A stretch of 64,000 nucleotides of DNA, from the NCBI GenBank assembly GCA_949292215.1, contig CASEYW010000159.1, positions 1 through 64,000 on the forward strand. The letters run 5' to 3'. The notes under the pieces were generated by a model. The model was not told the origin of the DNA, did no database searches, and saw only the letters and a list, made by a program, of their open reading frames with translations. Within the stretch, counting starts at the first letter, position 1. Every line of letters starts with the position of its first letter. Origin of the DNA: an uncultured bacterium (GTDB lineage: Bacteria > Verrucomicrobiota > Lentisphaeria > Victivallales > UBA1829). This document shows, piece after piece, positions 16,641 to 26,989 of this stretch. The position numbers and the translations under genes were made by a program.

Positions 16641-18119
16641 TCAATATCTGTAATAATCCGCTTTGTAGGGGCCCTCGATTTTGACGCCAATGTAATCCGC
16701 CTGTTCCTGTGTCAGACGGGTCAGTTTTGCTCCAAGCTTTTCCAGATGCAGAGCAGCGACTTCCTCATCCAATTCTTTCGGAAGACGATAGACCTTGACT
16801 TCGTGTTTCCTGGTCGCAATCGCAATCTGCGCGAGCACCTGATTGGCAAAGGAACAGCTCATAACAAAACTGGGGTGTCCCGTCGCACAGCCAAGATTGA
16901 CAAGTCGTCCTTCCGCCAGCAGATAGATGCAGTGCCCGTCAGGGAACTGGTACATGTGGACTGGACACTCGTGCCCTTTGATTTCCACCACTTTGATACC
17001 GGGAACGGCTTTCAGCTTGGCGACTTCAATTTCATTGTCGAAATGACCGATGTTGCAGACAATCGCCTGGTCTTTCATTTTCTGCATGTGTTCCGCGGTG
17101 ATGATGTGGCAGTTACCGGTCGTCGTGACATAGAGATCGGCAGTCGGGAGAGCATCCTCCACGGTGGCGACAGTGAAACCAGCCATGCACGCCTGAAGAG
17201 CACAGATCGGATCAATCTCCGTTACAATGACTCTGGCGCGCTCATTTTTGAGTGCCTCTGCACAGCCCTTGCCGACATCACCGTATCCACAGACAACTGC
17301 CTGCTTGCCGGAAAGCATCACATCAAGCGCTCGTTTGATTCCATCCGTCAGGGAGTGACGGCAACCGTAGATGTTGTCGAATTTGGACTTTGTGACAGAG
17401 TCATTGACGTTAATGGCGGGGAAGAGCAGTTCGCCGCGATCCGCCATCTGGATCAGACGGTGCACGCCAGTGGTCGTCTCTTCGGAAACACCTTTGACCC
17501 GTGCCGCGACTTTACTCCAGCGTTTCGGATCCTCTTTGAGCGTTTTCCTGAGGAGATTCAAAATAACCCCCTCCTCCTCGCTGGAAGGCTTGCGCTTGAG
17601 GAAGGAAGGATCCTTTTCCGCCTTGACGCCCCAGTGAATGAGAAGAGTGGCATCGCCTCCGTCATCGACGATCTGATCAGGACCGGAACCATCAGGCCAG
17701 GTGATGGCTTTGAGCGTGCAGTCCCAGTATTCTTCGAGCGTTTCACCTTTCCACGCAAACACAGGCACACCAGTTTTGACAATCGCTGCCGCAGCCTGGT
17801 CCTGCGTTGAGAAGATGTTGCAGGAACACCACCGGACATCCGCTCCGAGCGCCTTCAAAGTCTCAATCAGCACAGCGGTCTGGACCGTCATGTGAAGACT
17901 GCCCATGATCTTGACACCTTTCAGAGGTTTCTTCCTGCCGTATTTTTTCCGGACGGCCATCAGACCGGGCATCTCTTTTTCGGCGATATCCAGTTCTTTT
18001 CTTCCAGCTTCGGCAAGGCCGATGTCGCGAATCTTGTAGTCACTGAATACCGGTTTGGCTTTTGTACTGGTTTTCTTTGCGGATGCAACCGCTTTCCCGA
18101 CCGTTTTTTTTGTGGGCAT
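16641..18119 (-). CDS. ahcY: S-adenosyl-L-homocysteine hydrolase
   Basis: 492 residues from the ATG at 18119. It converts S-adenosylhomocysteine to adenosine and homocysteine. The NAD site is [13 protein letters not shown] (about 277-289), and the substrate region has [17 protein letters not shown] near 88. An insert of about 40 residues ([15 protein letters not shown]...) is the one found in many bacterial enzymes. The N-terminus is an extra Lys/Ala-rich stretch of about 25 residues ([19 protein letters not shown]). It lies 20 bases after the adenosine-kinase-like gene, which would remove its adenosine product. Confidence 0.95.
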   Translation of the reverse strand: MPTKKTVGKAVASAKKTSTKAKPVFSDYKIRDIGLAEAGRKELDIAEKEMPGLMAVRKKYGRKKPLKGVKIMGSLHMTVQTAVLIETLKALGADVRWCSCNIFSTQDQAAAAIVKTGVPVFAWKGETLEEYWDCTLKAITWPDGSGPDQIVDDGGDATLLIHWGVKAEKDPSFLKRKPSSEEEGVILNLLRKTLKEDPKRWSKVAARVKGVSEETTTGVHRLIQMADRGELLFPAINVNDSVTKSKFDNIYGCRHSLTDGIKRALDVMLSGKQAVVCGYGDVGKGCAEALKNERARVIVTEIDPICALQACMAGFTVATVEDALPTADLYVTTTGNCHIITAEHMQKMKDQAIVCNIGHFDNEIEVAKLKAVPGIKVVEIKGHECPVHMYQFPDGHCIYLLAEGRLVNLGCATGHPSFVMSCSFANQVLAQIAIATRKHEVKVYRLPKELDEEVAALHLEKLGAKLTRLTQEQADYIGVKIEGPYKADYYRY

Positions 18120-18139
18120 GTTCCATTTCCTGTGTTTGA

Positions 18140-19144
18140 TTATTTCAAGATAAGATTTTTGAATCGTGTTCTGATCGGATCCCATCGGTAGGGCGGAATG
18201 GTCGCGCCGATAACCTGAACCACCTCCGCACCGAGAATCGCGGCCATTTTCCCTGCGATTTCCAGAGAATACCCGTTGAGCCATCCGTAAAGGAATCCCG
18301 CCTGCCAAAGATCGCCGGCACCGGTCGTATCGACTGCCGTTACGAGCTCGGCTCCTGGAAAAACCACCTCACTCCCGGAACGGATACAGGCACCCTTTCT
18401 GCCGAGCTTGACAGCGGAAATACGACAGAATTCGCAGAGCTTCGCCGTCGCAGCTTTCGGATCCAGTTCTCCCTTTCCTCCGAGGAACGCACGAGCTTCA
18501 TCTTCATTGGCAAAGACAATGTCAACATACCGTTTGAGAATGTCGTCCAGTTTGTCGCGGAAAAGATTCACGACCTCAAAGGAGGCGAGATCAAGGCTGA
18601 TGGTGGCACCGGCATCCTTCGCCAGTTTCAGCACATGCAGGAACACGTCGAAATTGAACATCATGTAGCCTTCGATATGGACATGGGAGACTCCTTCGAA
18701 ATCCTCCGCTGTGATCTCCGTGACTTTGAACGTTGAAGCGGCCCCGAGATCGGTACGCATGGTCCGTTCGGAATCGGGCGTGATCAGACTGACGCACCGG
18801 CCGGTGCGGTAGTCCGGCGTCGTCTTGAAACGGGAGACGTCTCCGCCGATTCTGGCGTATTCACTCCGATAGAAATCGCCTTCGGGATCGGTACCGACTT
18901 TGCCGAGCATCGTGGTCGGCACACCGAGACGCTGAAGCCCGAACAGAGTGTTTGCCGCAGACCCGCCAAGCATTTTCTGACAGGCGGGCAGACGCGCAAC
19001 AAGCTGATCGGAGGTTTCCGCGTCAATCATCACCATTCCGCCCTTCTCCCCTTCGATGGTCGAAAGGAAATCTTCCTCGACATTCGCCAGTACATCGAGA
19101 ATCGTAGAACCGAGAGCCAGAACTTTTATTTTACCGGAAGCCAT
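18140..19144 (-). CDS. PfkB-family kinase, probably adenosine kinase
   Basis: 334 residues from the ATG at 19144 (AGAGGAAG upstream). PfkB signatures: [15 protein letters not shown] near residue 57 and [13 protein letters not shown] near 275, with the catalytic Asp in GAGD. Located between metK and ahcY, it most likely phosphorylates the adenosine made by AhcY to AMP, pulling the SAH reaction forward. Specificity is inferred from context; PfkB kinases also act on sugars and other nucleosides. Confidence 0.85.
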   Translation of the reverse strand: MASGKIKVLALGSTILDVLANVEEDFLSTIEGEKGGMVMIDAETSDQLVARLPACQKMLGGSAANTLFGLQRLGVPTTMLGKVGTDPEGDFYRSEYARIGGDVSRFKTTPDYRTGRCVSLITPDSERTMRTDLGAASTFKVTEITAEDFEGVSHVHIEGYMMFNFDVFLHVLKLAKDAGATISLDLASFEVVNLFRDKLDDILKRYVDIVFANEDEARAFLGGKGELDPKAATAKLCEFCRISAVKLGRKGACIRSGSEVVFPGAELVTAVDTTGAGDLWQAGFLYGWLNGYSLEIAGKMAAILGAEVVQVIGATIPPYRWDPIRTRFKNLILK

Positions 19145-19173
19145 TGTGATCTCTTCCTCTGATTGGATGGTTG

Positions 19174-19234
19174 AAAAGGGAAACGCCGCCGAAGCGGCGC
19201 CGTAAAAAAACGCGGATGCCAATCGGCATCCGCG
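19174..19234 (-). terminator. two tandem hairpins between metK and the adenosine kinase gene
   Basis: First, a perfect 10-base stem (CGCGGATGCC/GGCATCCGCG, 19211-19234) followed by seven T. Then CGCCGC-TTCG-GCGGCG (19184-19199) followed by TTTCCCTTTT. The first is a strong intrinsic terminator right after metK, so downstream genes depend on read-through or on a promoter not identified. Confidence 0.85.
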
Positions 19235-19246
19235 AAAAACCAGAAG

Positions 19247-20449
19247 TTACCGGGCGAGATATTCCGCAGCAGCCGCTTTCAGAGCCTCCGTCATATCCGT
19301 TTTTTCCCACGGGAAGATGGAACGCCCGAAATGCCCATAGGAAGCGGTCTGACGATACGACCAGCCATTTTCTGCCGGATGCTTGAGCTGGAGTTTCTCC
19401 AGAATTGCCGCAGGACGCAGATCAAAGACTTTTTCAACGACTTTTTCCAGATCGGCGTCATTGGCGATTTTTCCGGTTCCGTAGGTGTCGACATTGATCG
19501 AAAGCGGTTTTGCCACGCCGATAGCATAGGCAACCTGAATTTCGCACTTGTCGGCGAGTCCCGCTGCAACAACGTTCTTGGCAATATAGCGGCACATGTA
19601 AGCGGCGGAACGGTCGACCTTCGACGGATCCTTGCCCGAGAACGCGCCTCCGCCATGGGAACCGACGCCGCCGTAAGTATCAACAATGATCTTGCGTCCG
19701 GTCAGTCCGGTATCGCCGTTCGGCCCACCGACGACGAAACGTCCGGTCGGATTAACGAAATATTCAATGTCTTCGTTCAGGAACTCCGCGGGAATGACCT
19801 TTTTCACGACATCCTTCACGACCTGTTCAAACACTTTGATGTCCATTTCCGGGGCGTGCTGATGGGAAACGACGATCGTCGTCACCGCAACCGGCTTTCC
19901 ATCTTTGTATTTCATGGAAACCTGACTCTTGGAATCAGGACGCAGATAACTGTACTTTTCCGGTTCCTGCTTGCGGAGGCGCGCCAGTTCTTCGACGATT
20001 TTATGCGCGTACAGAATGGTCGCCGGCATCAGTTCCTTTGTCTCGTTGCTGGCATAGCCGAACATCATCCCCTGATCGCCCGCCCCCTGCTCCTTGAAAA
20101 GACCCTGTCCTTCCGTAACACCCTGGGAGATGTCCGGAGACTGAGAGTGAATGCAGAGAAACACCTTGCATGCGGAGGCGGAAAATCCGACGTCCGGAGA
20201 AGTATAGCCGATATCGGCAACAACGTCACGGACGATTTTTTCCCAATGCACTTGAGCTTTCGTTGTGATTTCTCCGGAAACGACGACGAGATCCGTCGTA
20301 CAGAGCGTCTCGCATGCAACGCGGCTTTCGGGATCCTGCGCCAGACACGCGTCAAGAATGGCATCGGAAATCTGATCCGAAACCTTGTCGGGATGGCCTT
20401 CGGAAACCGACTCCGAAGTAAAAACATGTTCTGCGCGAATCTTGCTCAT
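19247..20449 (-). CDS. metK: S-adenosylmethionine synthetase
   Basis: 400 residues from the ATG at 20449 (AAGGAG upstream; the frame opens at 20470). Makes SAM from methionine and ATP. Signatures: [14 protein letters not shown] at the N-terminus, [12 protein letters not shown] near residue 118, and [19 protein letters not shown] (the phosphate loop) near 268. The length is normal. First gene of a SAM-cycle series with the kinase and ahcY. I saw no SAM riboswitch in the 197 bases before it. Confidence 0.97.
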   Translation of the reverse strand: MSKIRAEHVFTSESVSEGHPDKVSDQISDAILDACLAQDPESRVACETLCTTDLVVVSGEITTKAQVHWEKIVRDVVADIGYTSPDVGFSASACKVFLCIHSQSPDISQGVTEGQGLFKEQGAGDQGMMFGYASNETKELMPATILYAHKIVEELARLRKQEPEKYSYLRPDSKSQVSMKYKDGKPVAVTTIVVSHQHAPEMDIKVFEQVVKDVVKKVIPAEFLNEDIEYFVNPTGRFVVGGPNGDTGLTGRKIIVDTYGGVGSHGGGAFSGKDPSKVDRSAAYMCRYIAKNVVAAGLADKCEIQVAYAIGVAKPLSINVDTYGTGKIANDADLEKVVEKVFDLRPAAILEKLQLKHPAENGWSYRQTASYGHFGRSIFPWEKTDMTEALKAAAAEYLAR

Positions 20450-20646
20450 TCTAGGAAAGACTCCTTCCATAATATTTGATGTTTGTGTTTTTCATGATCC
20501 GTATAATTTACTATCGGAAAGACAAACATTCAAATGGTTTATGGAAAGTAATGAAAAGAAATCGCTTCCCCCTTTCCTGATCAATCGGAAATGTGTTCCG
20601 CCGGACAGAAGAAAAGAGCGGAAAAAATCTCTTTTCCATCCGGTTC

Positions 20647-23600
20647 TCAATGGGAAACATCGTTCGCAACCAGCTCGTATGCGGCAACAACCTTTCCACC
20701 GTAATCCGTTTTCATTGAAAGAACGGTCTTCCCGTTTTCCGTCCGGATGGGAATCTCCCCCAGGCGTCCGCCGGCAAGATTCAGAGCGTAAAGACGGAAT
20801 CCCCTCAGTTCGCGATTCAGAGTCAGAACGGCTTCTCCTCTCTGGAACAGCAGATTCGAGGGTTTCACAGACCACTGTTCCAGAACGGAACCGTCCTGTG
20901 TCCGGAATGTCATTCCCTTGTTGACGGTTCGGGTCAGATGCAGGATCAGGAAACGTTGCGTCTCCCGGAGTGTTTTCCCGTCCATCGCGGCAAGAAGCAC
21001 GGCGCAGAAACTTCTGCGGTTGTCCACGGAAGCGAATCCGCCCTGGAGTCTGCAACCTTCTTTCAGCAGAAATGCCTCGCTTTTTTCTGTCCGGACCAGG
21101 AAAGTTCCCCGATCCGCATCCAGTGCGATTTCCCCGGTATCATTGAGAAAACGTGACTGGTCGAGTTTCAATTTCCGGACCGCCGCGGGGACACGGCTGA
21201 TTCTGTCTGTATCGGAAACTGTGTTGTCTAGAGAAACCGCGTGCTCCGTTCCCGGAGGGAGTTCCGCATTCCGGACGGAATCACAGATTACAAGTCCCGT
21301 CTTTCCCAGCATCGCCAGACGGTTCAGAAGAGTGGACGGAGTGTCCGCCCGGTTCTTCCGGAAATAATCGCGCGGCAGCAGAATCGGATAAACCCGTTTC
21401 GATTCCTGAACATCCCCGCGCAGAAAGAACAGGACTCCGGCTCGTTCCGACAGCAGGCGCAGAGGATCCGTAATCATGGAAAACGTATGAATGGCTGGAC
21501 TCGTCTTCATGGCGTATTCTCCGAATCCGTAGCAGAACCGTTCCAGAGAAGACCATCCCTGCGATGCCGCATAAGCCCCCGTCTCAAATGCACCTTCCAC
21601 CACAAAAGGATTCGGGTTGACAAAATCCCACTCCGAGACCGTGAACGGTTTGTCCAGAAGACGGCTCCGGGCCATGGACAGCAGGTTTCCTGTATGATTT
21701 TCAAACATGAATCCCGTTGCGGACCGGATCGGCGGACTCCAGCTCTTCGGGCCGATGAAAACCGGATGGTTGTTGTAAAAGTGATTATCCACATAGTCAT
21801 ACTGCTCTCTGGAGAGCGAGGTGCCGATATCGGTGTAAAAATTCTGATCGGTGACAGGCGCCTTTATGTTGAGTTCCGTACATGCCGCACGGAGACGATG
21901 GAAAGCGGCATCATAAGTATCTACCAGGAACTGGTTCCACACTTGTTCATGGTTCTGACCCGAAAGAGCGGGACCTTTGTTCCGCTTGTATTCTTCAAAC
22001 TTTTTCCGGTACAATCCCAGAAGAAAACGATTCTTCTTATGGACATGGGTAATGGAATCTTCGTTGATCAGACTGATTTTGCAGATCGCCGGATCTTCCA
22101 CCCAGGTAAGCCCTGTATAGCGGTTCCGATGCGTCAGCAGTTTCCGCATGTACCGCAGAAAATTCTCCATAGCGGGCGGATGAACGAAAAGCAGTCCTTT
22201 GTAGGAACTTGTAGCGAGGTCATCGGGTACACCCGGGATTTCCCCCTTGCCAATTTTGCGGCAGGTGTAGAGATCCACGGTGATGTAAATGCCTTTCTCC
22301 CTGAACTTTTTGACAAGCATGTCAAGACGTTCCAGTCGGACCGGATCGAATGCAAGGGGATCTTCTTTCGTTGGTTTGGCAAGCACCCCGTCGAAATGAT
22401 GGAAGCGGACAAGATTATAGCCGGTCGCGGCAATATGTTCCACCATTCTGTCCATATTTTCATCCGTCATGAAATGAAGGCCCTGAGCAATATTGACTCC
22501 GTAAAACCGGACCGGAACGCCGGGACGTTTCTCGAATTCAAAACGTCCGTTCACATTCTTCAGGAATCCGTATTTTCCAGCCGGAGCGTCGAGCTGTTCG
22601 GAAAAATCAAGAATGCTTCCCGGTTCCACATGGCGGAGGACATCTGCTTCTTTCAGCTCCATGAAATCACGGTCGGCTTTCATCACCGTCCTGCGCGGGG
22701 GATCGAATGACAGTTCGATATCCGATACCGTCGCTCCGACGATCATCCAGACGCTTTTTCCTGCACTTTCAAATTCAATTTTCCGGATGGCTGTCCCATT
22801 CAGCGGAATGCGGCTGACATAAATACCGATTGATGTCGTCGCGTTACGGCCCTTCCAGCCTACCCGGGCATTTTTCAGCGGTGCTGGTTCCCAGAAATTG
22901 CCGACATCCTCCTGACATCGGATGTCATGGCGGACAATTTCCTTTTCCACGAATTCCGCAGATGCCGATTCCACGGCAACTGTTCCGATTTTCTCCACAT
23001 CATGTGTCGGCCATGCCACGCAGTGAAGCAGATACAGATATTTTCCTTTGACCGGATTTTTCAAATTCAACGCCGCCTTTTCCGGAAAATAGGAACGTGC
23101 CTTTCCGCGGAGTACGATACAAGTCTTGCCGGGATGTTCCTTTTCCGTCAGGATTCGGAACGGGACTCCTGCGAAAATCTGCTGATTCTGCGGAAAGGTG
23201 CGGAAATCATTTTCCGAACCCTGATCGGTCCATCCGCCTTTGCGGTCATCCGGAGTTTCATCCGTGAACCCGGAGTTTGCCGCTCCGGTCAACGGCAGAG
23301 GTGTGCTGGCATAGGGAACAAAACGGAAAACAAGATTGAGACGGGCGGACTGGATCAATCCATTTTCCACGTTCTGTGAACTGTAAATCCGCAGACTCCA
23401 GTTGCTTGAACTGTACGCACGGTTGTCTTGCAGGCGATACCAGAAGGGGCCTTCCAGAAACAGAGTGCCTGTCTGGAGCGGGATCTCCATTTTCAGACAT
23501 TTCCCCTGTGAAAATTTTTTCCCGGGATCAAATTTTTCGGGAAACGAAATCGATTTGCCATCAGCAAGGATTGTACGGCTGCCAAATTCAAGGATGGGAA

Positions 23601-23958
23601 ATGTTGTACTGATCATGACTACGCGACCGGAAATACCGTTTTTCAAGGCATCCGCACGCAGAGAGAGTTTTAGAGTGTTTTCATCCTCTTTCGTCAGGGA
23701 GTGTTTCAGGAGAAAATCTCCGTCGGGGAGGGTCCATTTTCCAGAAAGAAAATGTTCTGCCGGCGTTTTTCTGGAATCGGAGTCTTTCCGGAAAGTTTTG
23801 TCCGAAACAGGTACAGATTCCCAGTTCTTGCGGAGGAAAACCGTTGAAAATTCAAGATTTTCCTTCCGGACGGCATTTTCTTCCGTCACTTCAAAAGCGG
23901 AAAGAGCAAATCCCGGGAAGCAGAGAACGATTCCTAAGAAAGCGGATAAGAATTTCAT
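20647..23958 (-). CDS. secreted glycoside hydrolase, GH5/clan GH-A-like, multidomain
   Basis: 1103 residues from the ATG at 23958 (GGAG upstream). Signal peptide MKFLSAFLGIVLCFPGFALS. Residues 20-430 are beta-rich and unassigned. From about 475 there is a TIM-barrel glycosidase: RFYGVNIAQGLHF, NLVRFHHFDG and GIYITVDLYT. The likely acid/base Glu is in SLINEDS (about 635), and the nucleophile in TVSEWDF (about 770). The last 200 residues form beta-sandwich-like regions. Downstream of a pseudopilin gene by 24 bases and facing an AraC regulator, so it is a regulated polysaccharide-degrading enzyme. The substrate is unknown. Confidence 0.8.
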   Translation of the reverse strand: MKFLSAFLGIVLCFPGFALSAFEVTEENAVRKENLEFSTVFLRKNWESVPVSDKTFRKDSDSRKTPAEHFLSGKWTLPDGDFLLKHSLTKEDENTLKLSLRADALKNGISGRVVMISTTFPILEFGSRTILADGKSISFPEKFDPGKKFSQGKCLKMEIPLQTGTLFLEGPFWYRLQDNRAYSSSNWSLRIYSSQNVENGLIQSARLNLVFRFVPYASTPLPLTGAANSGFTDETPDDRKGGWTDQGSENDFRTFPQNQQIFAGVPFRILTEKEHPGKTCIVLRGKARSYFPEKAALNLKNPVKGKYLYLLHCVAWPTHDVEKIGTVAVESASAEFVEKEIVRHDIRCQEDVGNFWEPAPLKNARVGWKGRNATTSIGIYVSRIPLNGTAIRKIEFESAGKSVWMIVGATVSDIELSFDPPRRTVMKADRDFMELKEADVLRHVEPGSILDFSEQLDAPAGKYGFLKNVNGRFEFEKRPGVPVRFYGVNIAQGLHFMTDENMDRMVEHIAATGYNLVRFHHFDGVLAKPTKEDPLAFDPVRLERLDMLVKKFREKGIYITVDLYTCRKIGKGEIPGVPDDLATSSYKGLLFVHPPAMENFLRYMRKLLTHRNRYTGLTWVEDPAICKISLINEDSITHVHKKNRFLLGLYRKKFEEYKRNKGPALSGQNHEQVWNQFLVDTYDAAFHRLRAACTELNIKAPVTDQNFYTDIGTSLSREQYDYVDNHFYNNHPVFIGPKSWSPPIRSATGFMFENHTGNLLSMARSRLLDKPFTVSEWDFVNPNPFVVEGAFETGAYAASQGWSSLERFCYGFGEYAMKTSPAIHTFSMITDPLRLLSERAGVLFFLRGDVQESKRVYPILLPRDYFRKNRADTPSTLLNRLAMLGKTGLVICDSVRNAELPPGTEHAVSLDNTVSDTDRISRVPAAVRKLKLDQSRFLNDTGEIALDADRGTFLVRTEKSEAFLLKEGCRLQGGFASVDNRRSFCAVLLAAMDGKTLRETQRFLILHLTRTVNKGMTFRTQDGSVLEQWSVKPSNLLFQRGEAVLTLNRELRGFRLYALNLAGGRLGEIPIRTENGKTVLSMKTDYGGKVVAAYELVANDVSH

Positions 23959-23982
23959 TGTCTTGTTCTCCAAATAATTCTG

Positions 23983-24708
23983 TCAGAAAACCTTCCATCC
24001 GCCGAAAATCGCATATCCGGAAGGCCCGCCGCTCAGACTCGGAGCGTTGCTTCCGAGAGGAATTTTCCGCCAGAGGACACTGCCGACATTTCCCCCGATG
24101 AAAAGCATATTTTCCGAATCCCCGTGAGAAAGAACCTCGACAAGACTGACAGAATAATTCGCCGGATAGATTCCGCTGGCGTTGATTTTAGTTGAACTCA
24201 GAAGCAGGATTCTGGAAACGTTTTTCCGGTTCGAGTTTCCAAGACGGAATCCTTTGTTCACGCTTCCGTTCTCGGCAATCATCCGTCCCAAACCGAACCA
24301 GGCGTTCGGGGCATACGAGGGACGATAGCTGTCAGGAGAGGCTGAGTCGATCCGCCAGCGGGAGGGACAATACAGCTTCGTCTTCTGTACGAACTTCAAG
24401 GCCTGTTTCGAGGAGGAGTTCAGCGACCAGTCATACTTTTTGACGGACACGCCAAGATAAGGCATCAAGTGATTGGTCCATTCGAGCCAGAACCCGGTAC
24501 AGTCCTGATTGAACGGGAAATAATCGTTATAATCGGAGGCGTACTGGTAATACGCAGTCCCGTACTGCTTTAAATTGCTTGTACAGGTGATTGCTTCGGC
24601 CTTTTTCTTCGCAGAATTCAGTGCAGGCAGCAGGAGACCGGCAAGAATTGCCAGGATAGCAATCACAATGAGGAGTTCTATCAATGAAAAAAAATGTTTC
24701 CGGCACAT
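23983..24708 (-). CDS. prepilin-like pseudopilin paired with the GH5-like gene
   Basis: 241 residues, with AGGAGG 7 bases before the ATG at 24708. N-terminus [20 protein letters not shown], then [20 protein letters not shown]. The C-terminal signature is degenerate: [15 protein letters not shown] has GG where other family members have DG. It lies directly upstream of the secreted GH5-like gene in the same direction, and next to the AraC regulator. A role in secretion or display of that enzyme is an inference from context. Confidence 0.85.
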   Translation of the reverse strand: MCRKHFFSLIELLIVIAILAILAGLLLPALNSAKKKAEAITCTSNLKQYGTAYYQYASDYNDYFPFNQDCTGFWLEWTNHLMPYLGVSVKKYDWSLNSSSKQALKFVQKTKLYCPSRWRIDSASPDSYRPSYAPNAWFGLGRMIAENGSVNKGFRLGNSNRKNVSRILLLSSTKINASGIYPANYSVSLVEVLSHGDSENMLFIGGNVGSVLWRKIPLGSNAPSLSGGPSGYAIFGGWKVF

Positions 24709-24742
24709 GAAAAATCCTCCTAAATTTCTATTTCAAAAGTGC

Positions 24743-24771
24743 TTGAAAACCATAATAAATTATACTATATT
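24743..24771 (+). promoter_or_regulatory. sigma-70-type promoter of the AraC gene
   Basis: -35 TTGAAA (24743-24748), 17-base spacer, -10 TATATT (24766-24771), about 50 bases before the gene. Confidence 0.7.
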
Positions 24772-24821
24772 CCCGCTGTTTTAGCAAGGGATGATTTGTA
24801 AACAAAACGGGAATGTTTAAA

Positions 24822-25664
24822 ATGAAAAAAACAAATAATATAACACATAGCTACTTCACAAATCTGATTCAAACAAATCTTGGAAAAATGCCTTTCTGGG
24901 TGGAAGCAACAGGGATTAATTGTTTGAAAAAAGGATATATTGAAAAGAAAACGCCGCTTCAATCTTCCACCATTGACTTCTGCTGGGGGATCAATGGCAC
25001 CGGAAGAGTAAATGTCGGAGGAGCAAAAGCCGTTATCGAAAAAGATGGAATTTTCCTGAGCTATCCCTTTGAAGAGAGACAGAAAGAGTCTCTTTCCAAT
25101 GAATGGGAATACCGATGGCTTACATTGACCGGTCCTCTTGCCTGTGCAATTGTAATGTCCTATGGATTTCCGCGCTTCATGTCATCCTATGTTCCATATC
25201 CCACGGAATTGTTTGCGCAACTGGATGAACTGTTTCCGGAGAAATCACTGTTCGCGCAGCGTCGTGCAGCAGCACTGGTTCTTGATATTTTCGCCCATGC
25301 TGACGGCTGTTCCATTCTGTTCTCGAAGTTTGAACGACTGGTTGTGCGCGCGGAGGAATACATCAAACAAAATCTTGGCAATCCGGAACTGACAACAGAA
25401 CACATAGCGGATTACTTCAAGGTTTCCCGAGTAACTCTCAACAAGGCATATCGAGAACATAATTTTCCCTCTCCCGGGCGGCGAATTCTTGATTTGAGAC
25501 TGATCCGCGCCCGTGAACTGATTTATGGAACAGATCTGTCCGTAGTGGAAATCAGCAGGCTGTGCGGTTTTTCCGATCCGCATACCTTTACCCGTTTCAT
25601 CAAGCGGTCTCTTGGTGCTCCGCCGCTCCAATGCCGGAAGAAAAAGGTCGGAGTTCTAAACTGA
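24822..25664 (+). CDS. AraC-family transcription regulator
   Basis: 280 residues from the ATG at 24822 (GGGA upstream; a start at 24813 is also possible). The N-terminal 165 residues resemble a cupin-like effector domain (EKDGIFLSYPFEERQKE). The C-terminal two helix-turn-helix units are typical: LTTEHIADYFKVSRVTLNKAYRE and DLSVVEISRLCGFSDPHTFTRFIK. Divergent from the pseudopilin and GH5-like genes, it probably senses a sugar or glycan fragment and activates them. The ligand is unknown. Confidence 0.9.
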   Translation: MKKTNNITHSYFTNLIQTNLGKMPFWVEATGINCLKKGYIEKKTPLQSSTIDFCWGINGTGRVNVGGAKAVIEKDGIFLSYPFEERQKESLSNEWEYRWLTLTGPLACAIVMSYGFPRFMSSYVPYPTELFAQLDELFPEKSLFAQRRAAALVLDIFAHADGCSILFSKFERLVVRAEEYIKQNLGNPELTTEHIADYFKVSRVTLNKAYREHNFPSPGRRILDLRLIRARELIYGTDLSVVEISRLCGFSDPHTFTRFIKRSLGAPPLQCRKKKVGVLN

Positions 25665-25709
25665 TTCCTGAGTGTCTTTATCGCTGTCTGCCAAAAGTCG
25701 GAAAAAGTA

Positions 25710-25733
25710 TAAAAAAGGGCGGCAGCGCCGCCC
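25710..25733 (-). terminator. intrinsic terminator of the discoidin-domain genes
   Basis: AGGGCGGC/GCCGCCCT (25715-25733) with a 3-base loop; on the minus strand it is followed by TTTTT. Confidence 0.85.
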
Positions 25734-25749
25734 TGTCGTCATTCACGCA

Positions 25750-26196
25750 TTACTTCGCGTAGACTTCAAATTCCCAGAGGGAGTACCCGAACTGGGTTTT
25801 GCGTTTTTCGCCGAACATGCGGACATATCTGGCATCTTCCTGCTTGAAGGTGAAGGTTTCCTTGCCGCCTTTGCCATCTTTCTTCACGGCAACGTCCTTC
25901 CAGGTTTTTCCATCTTTGGAGACCTGAATCTTAAAATCTTTTCCGGCAGCAGTTTCCCAATTGAGGACCACTTTGCCGACCTTCTGAGTCGAACCGAGGT
26001 CAACCATAATCCACTGAGCATCATTGAACTGAGAGGACCAGCGGGTTCCGGTTTTGCCGTCAACCGCGTTTTTCGCAACCATTTTATTGTCCTGGCTGGA
26101 GCTGGCGGTTACCGTTTTGTTCAGTGCGAGGTTGGCCTCCGCAGCGGAGAGCCCGAACGCGGCAGCAAACATTGCCGCAAACATCAGTTTTTTCAT
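25750..26196 (-). CDS. secreted single-domain F5/8 type C (discoidin/CBM32-like) protein
   Basis: 148 residues from the ATG at 26196 (GGAG upstream). Signal peptide MKKLMFAAMFAAAFGLSAAE, then one F5/8C-like fold: NLALNKTVTASSS, NAVDGKTGTRWSS, WIMVDLGSTQKV, FKIQVSKDGKTW, ARYVRM and YSLWEFEVY. It has no enzyme part. It is a paralogue of the gene 32 bases upstream and shares its motifs throughout. Likely a small exported carbohydrate-binding or adhesive protein. Confidence 0.85.
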   Translation of the reverse strand: MKKLMFAAMFAAAFGLSAAEANLALNKTVTASSSQDNKMVAKNAVDGKTGTRWSSQFNDAQWIMVDLGSTQKVGKVVLNWETAAGKDFKIQVSKDGKTWKDVAVKKDGKGGKETFTFKQEDARYVRMFGEKRKTQFGYSLWEFEVYAK

Positions 26197-26228
26197 TGTT
26201 CTCACTCCTATCGGTTAATTAGGGTTGC

Positions 26229-26675
26229 TCACTTTTCAAAAATCTGAAATTCCCAGAAAGAATATCCATTCCACGAAGCCCTGCCGTCACCGGCAAAGCG
26301 GACATAGCGGGCCTCCTGCTGCGGAAAAGTCAGAGTTTCCTTGCCGCCTTTTCCGTCATTTTTGACAACTGCGTCCTTCCAGTGCTTCTGATCCGTGGAA
26401 AGCTGGATTTTATAACGCTTTGCATAGGCTTTCTCCCAGAGGATCACCACTTTTCCGACTTTTTTGACGCCCCCCAGATCCACAAGGAACCACTGAGGAT
26501 CATCAAACCGGGAAGACCAGCGAGTCTTCGGATTACCATCCACGGCAAGATTCGGTTCCACCTTTGCTTTTTCCGTGGAACTTGCTGTAACTGCTTTGTT
26601 CAGGGCCAGATTCTCCTCCGCGGCAAATACCGGTATCGCGGCGGCCAGAAACGCTAAACAGAAAACCTTTTTCAT
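26229..26675 (-). CDS. secreted single-domain F5/8 type C protein, paralogue
   Basis: 148 residues. Signal peptide MKKVFCLAFLAAAIPVFA, then NLALNKAVTASST, LAVDGNPKTRWSSRF, QWFLVDLGGVKKVGKV, YKIQLSTDQKHW and YSFWEFQIFEK. Same architecture as its neighbour, so the two arose by tandem duplication and have diverged. First gene of the pair, with no gene upstream within 300 bases on this strand. Confidence 0.85.
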   Translation of the reverse strand: MKKVFCLAFLAAAIPVFAAEENLALNKAVTASSTEKAKVEPNLAVDGNPKTRWSSRFDDPQWFLVDLGGVKKVGKVVILWEKAYAKRYKIQLSTDQKHWKDAVVKNDGKGGKETLTFPQQEARYVRFAGDGRASWNGYSFWEFQIFEK

Positions 26676-26928
26676 ACAGAGAACCCTCGTTTGTTAGATC
26701 TCTTACTGCGCAATTCCATACCGGAATTTACGAAAGGCGGATCGCAACGCCCTGTACATAGAATACCATCATTTTCTTTTTTTTCAAATCCGGAACATTC
26801 AAAACGCCCTTTGATTTCCTGTTTTATCCCATTTTTCTACGCAGAAACCGGATCGTACTGAGAGAACAGTCCATGCAAAAAATCATCCCTTTCTGCCGGA
26901 GCTTTCCGGATTTCTTTGCTCCCGCAGC

Positions 26929-26957
26929 TTGAATCCATGATGAATCCGTGGTAAATT
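26929..26957 (+). promoter_or_regulatory. sigma-70-type promoter of dxs
   Basis: -35 TTGAAT (26929-26934), 17-base spacer, -10 TAAATT (26952-26957), 32 bases before the dxs start. Confidence 0.5.
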
Positions 26958-26989
26958 TTCGGGATGAAGGAAAGGGCGCCGGAAACACT

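Noticed and set aside
20450..20646. Possible SAM riboswitch upstream of metK
   Set aside because: I found no SAM-I, SAM-II or SAH core or matching pairing in the 197 bases.
25676..25740. GC-rich palindrome after the AraC gene as a mobile-element end
   Set aside because: It is an intrinsic terminator of the discoidin genes on the minus strand, with no transposase or target duplication.
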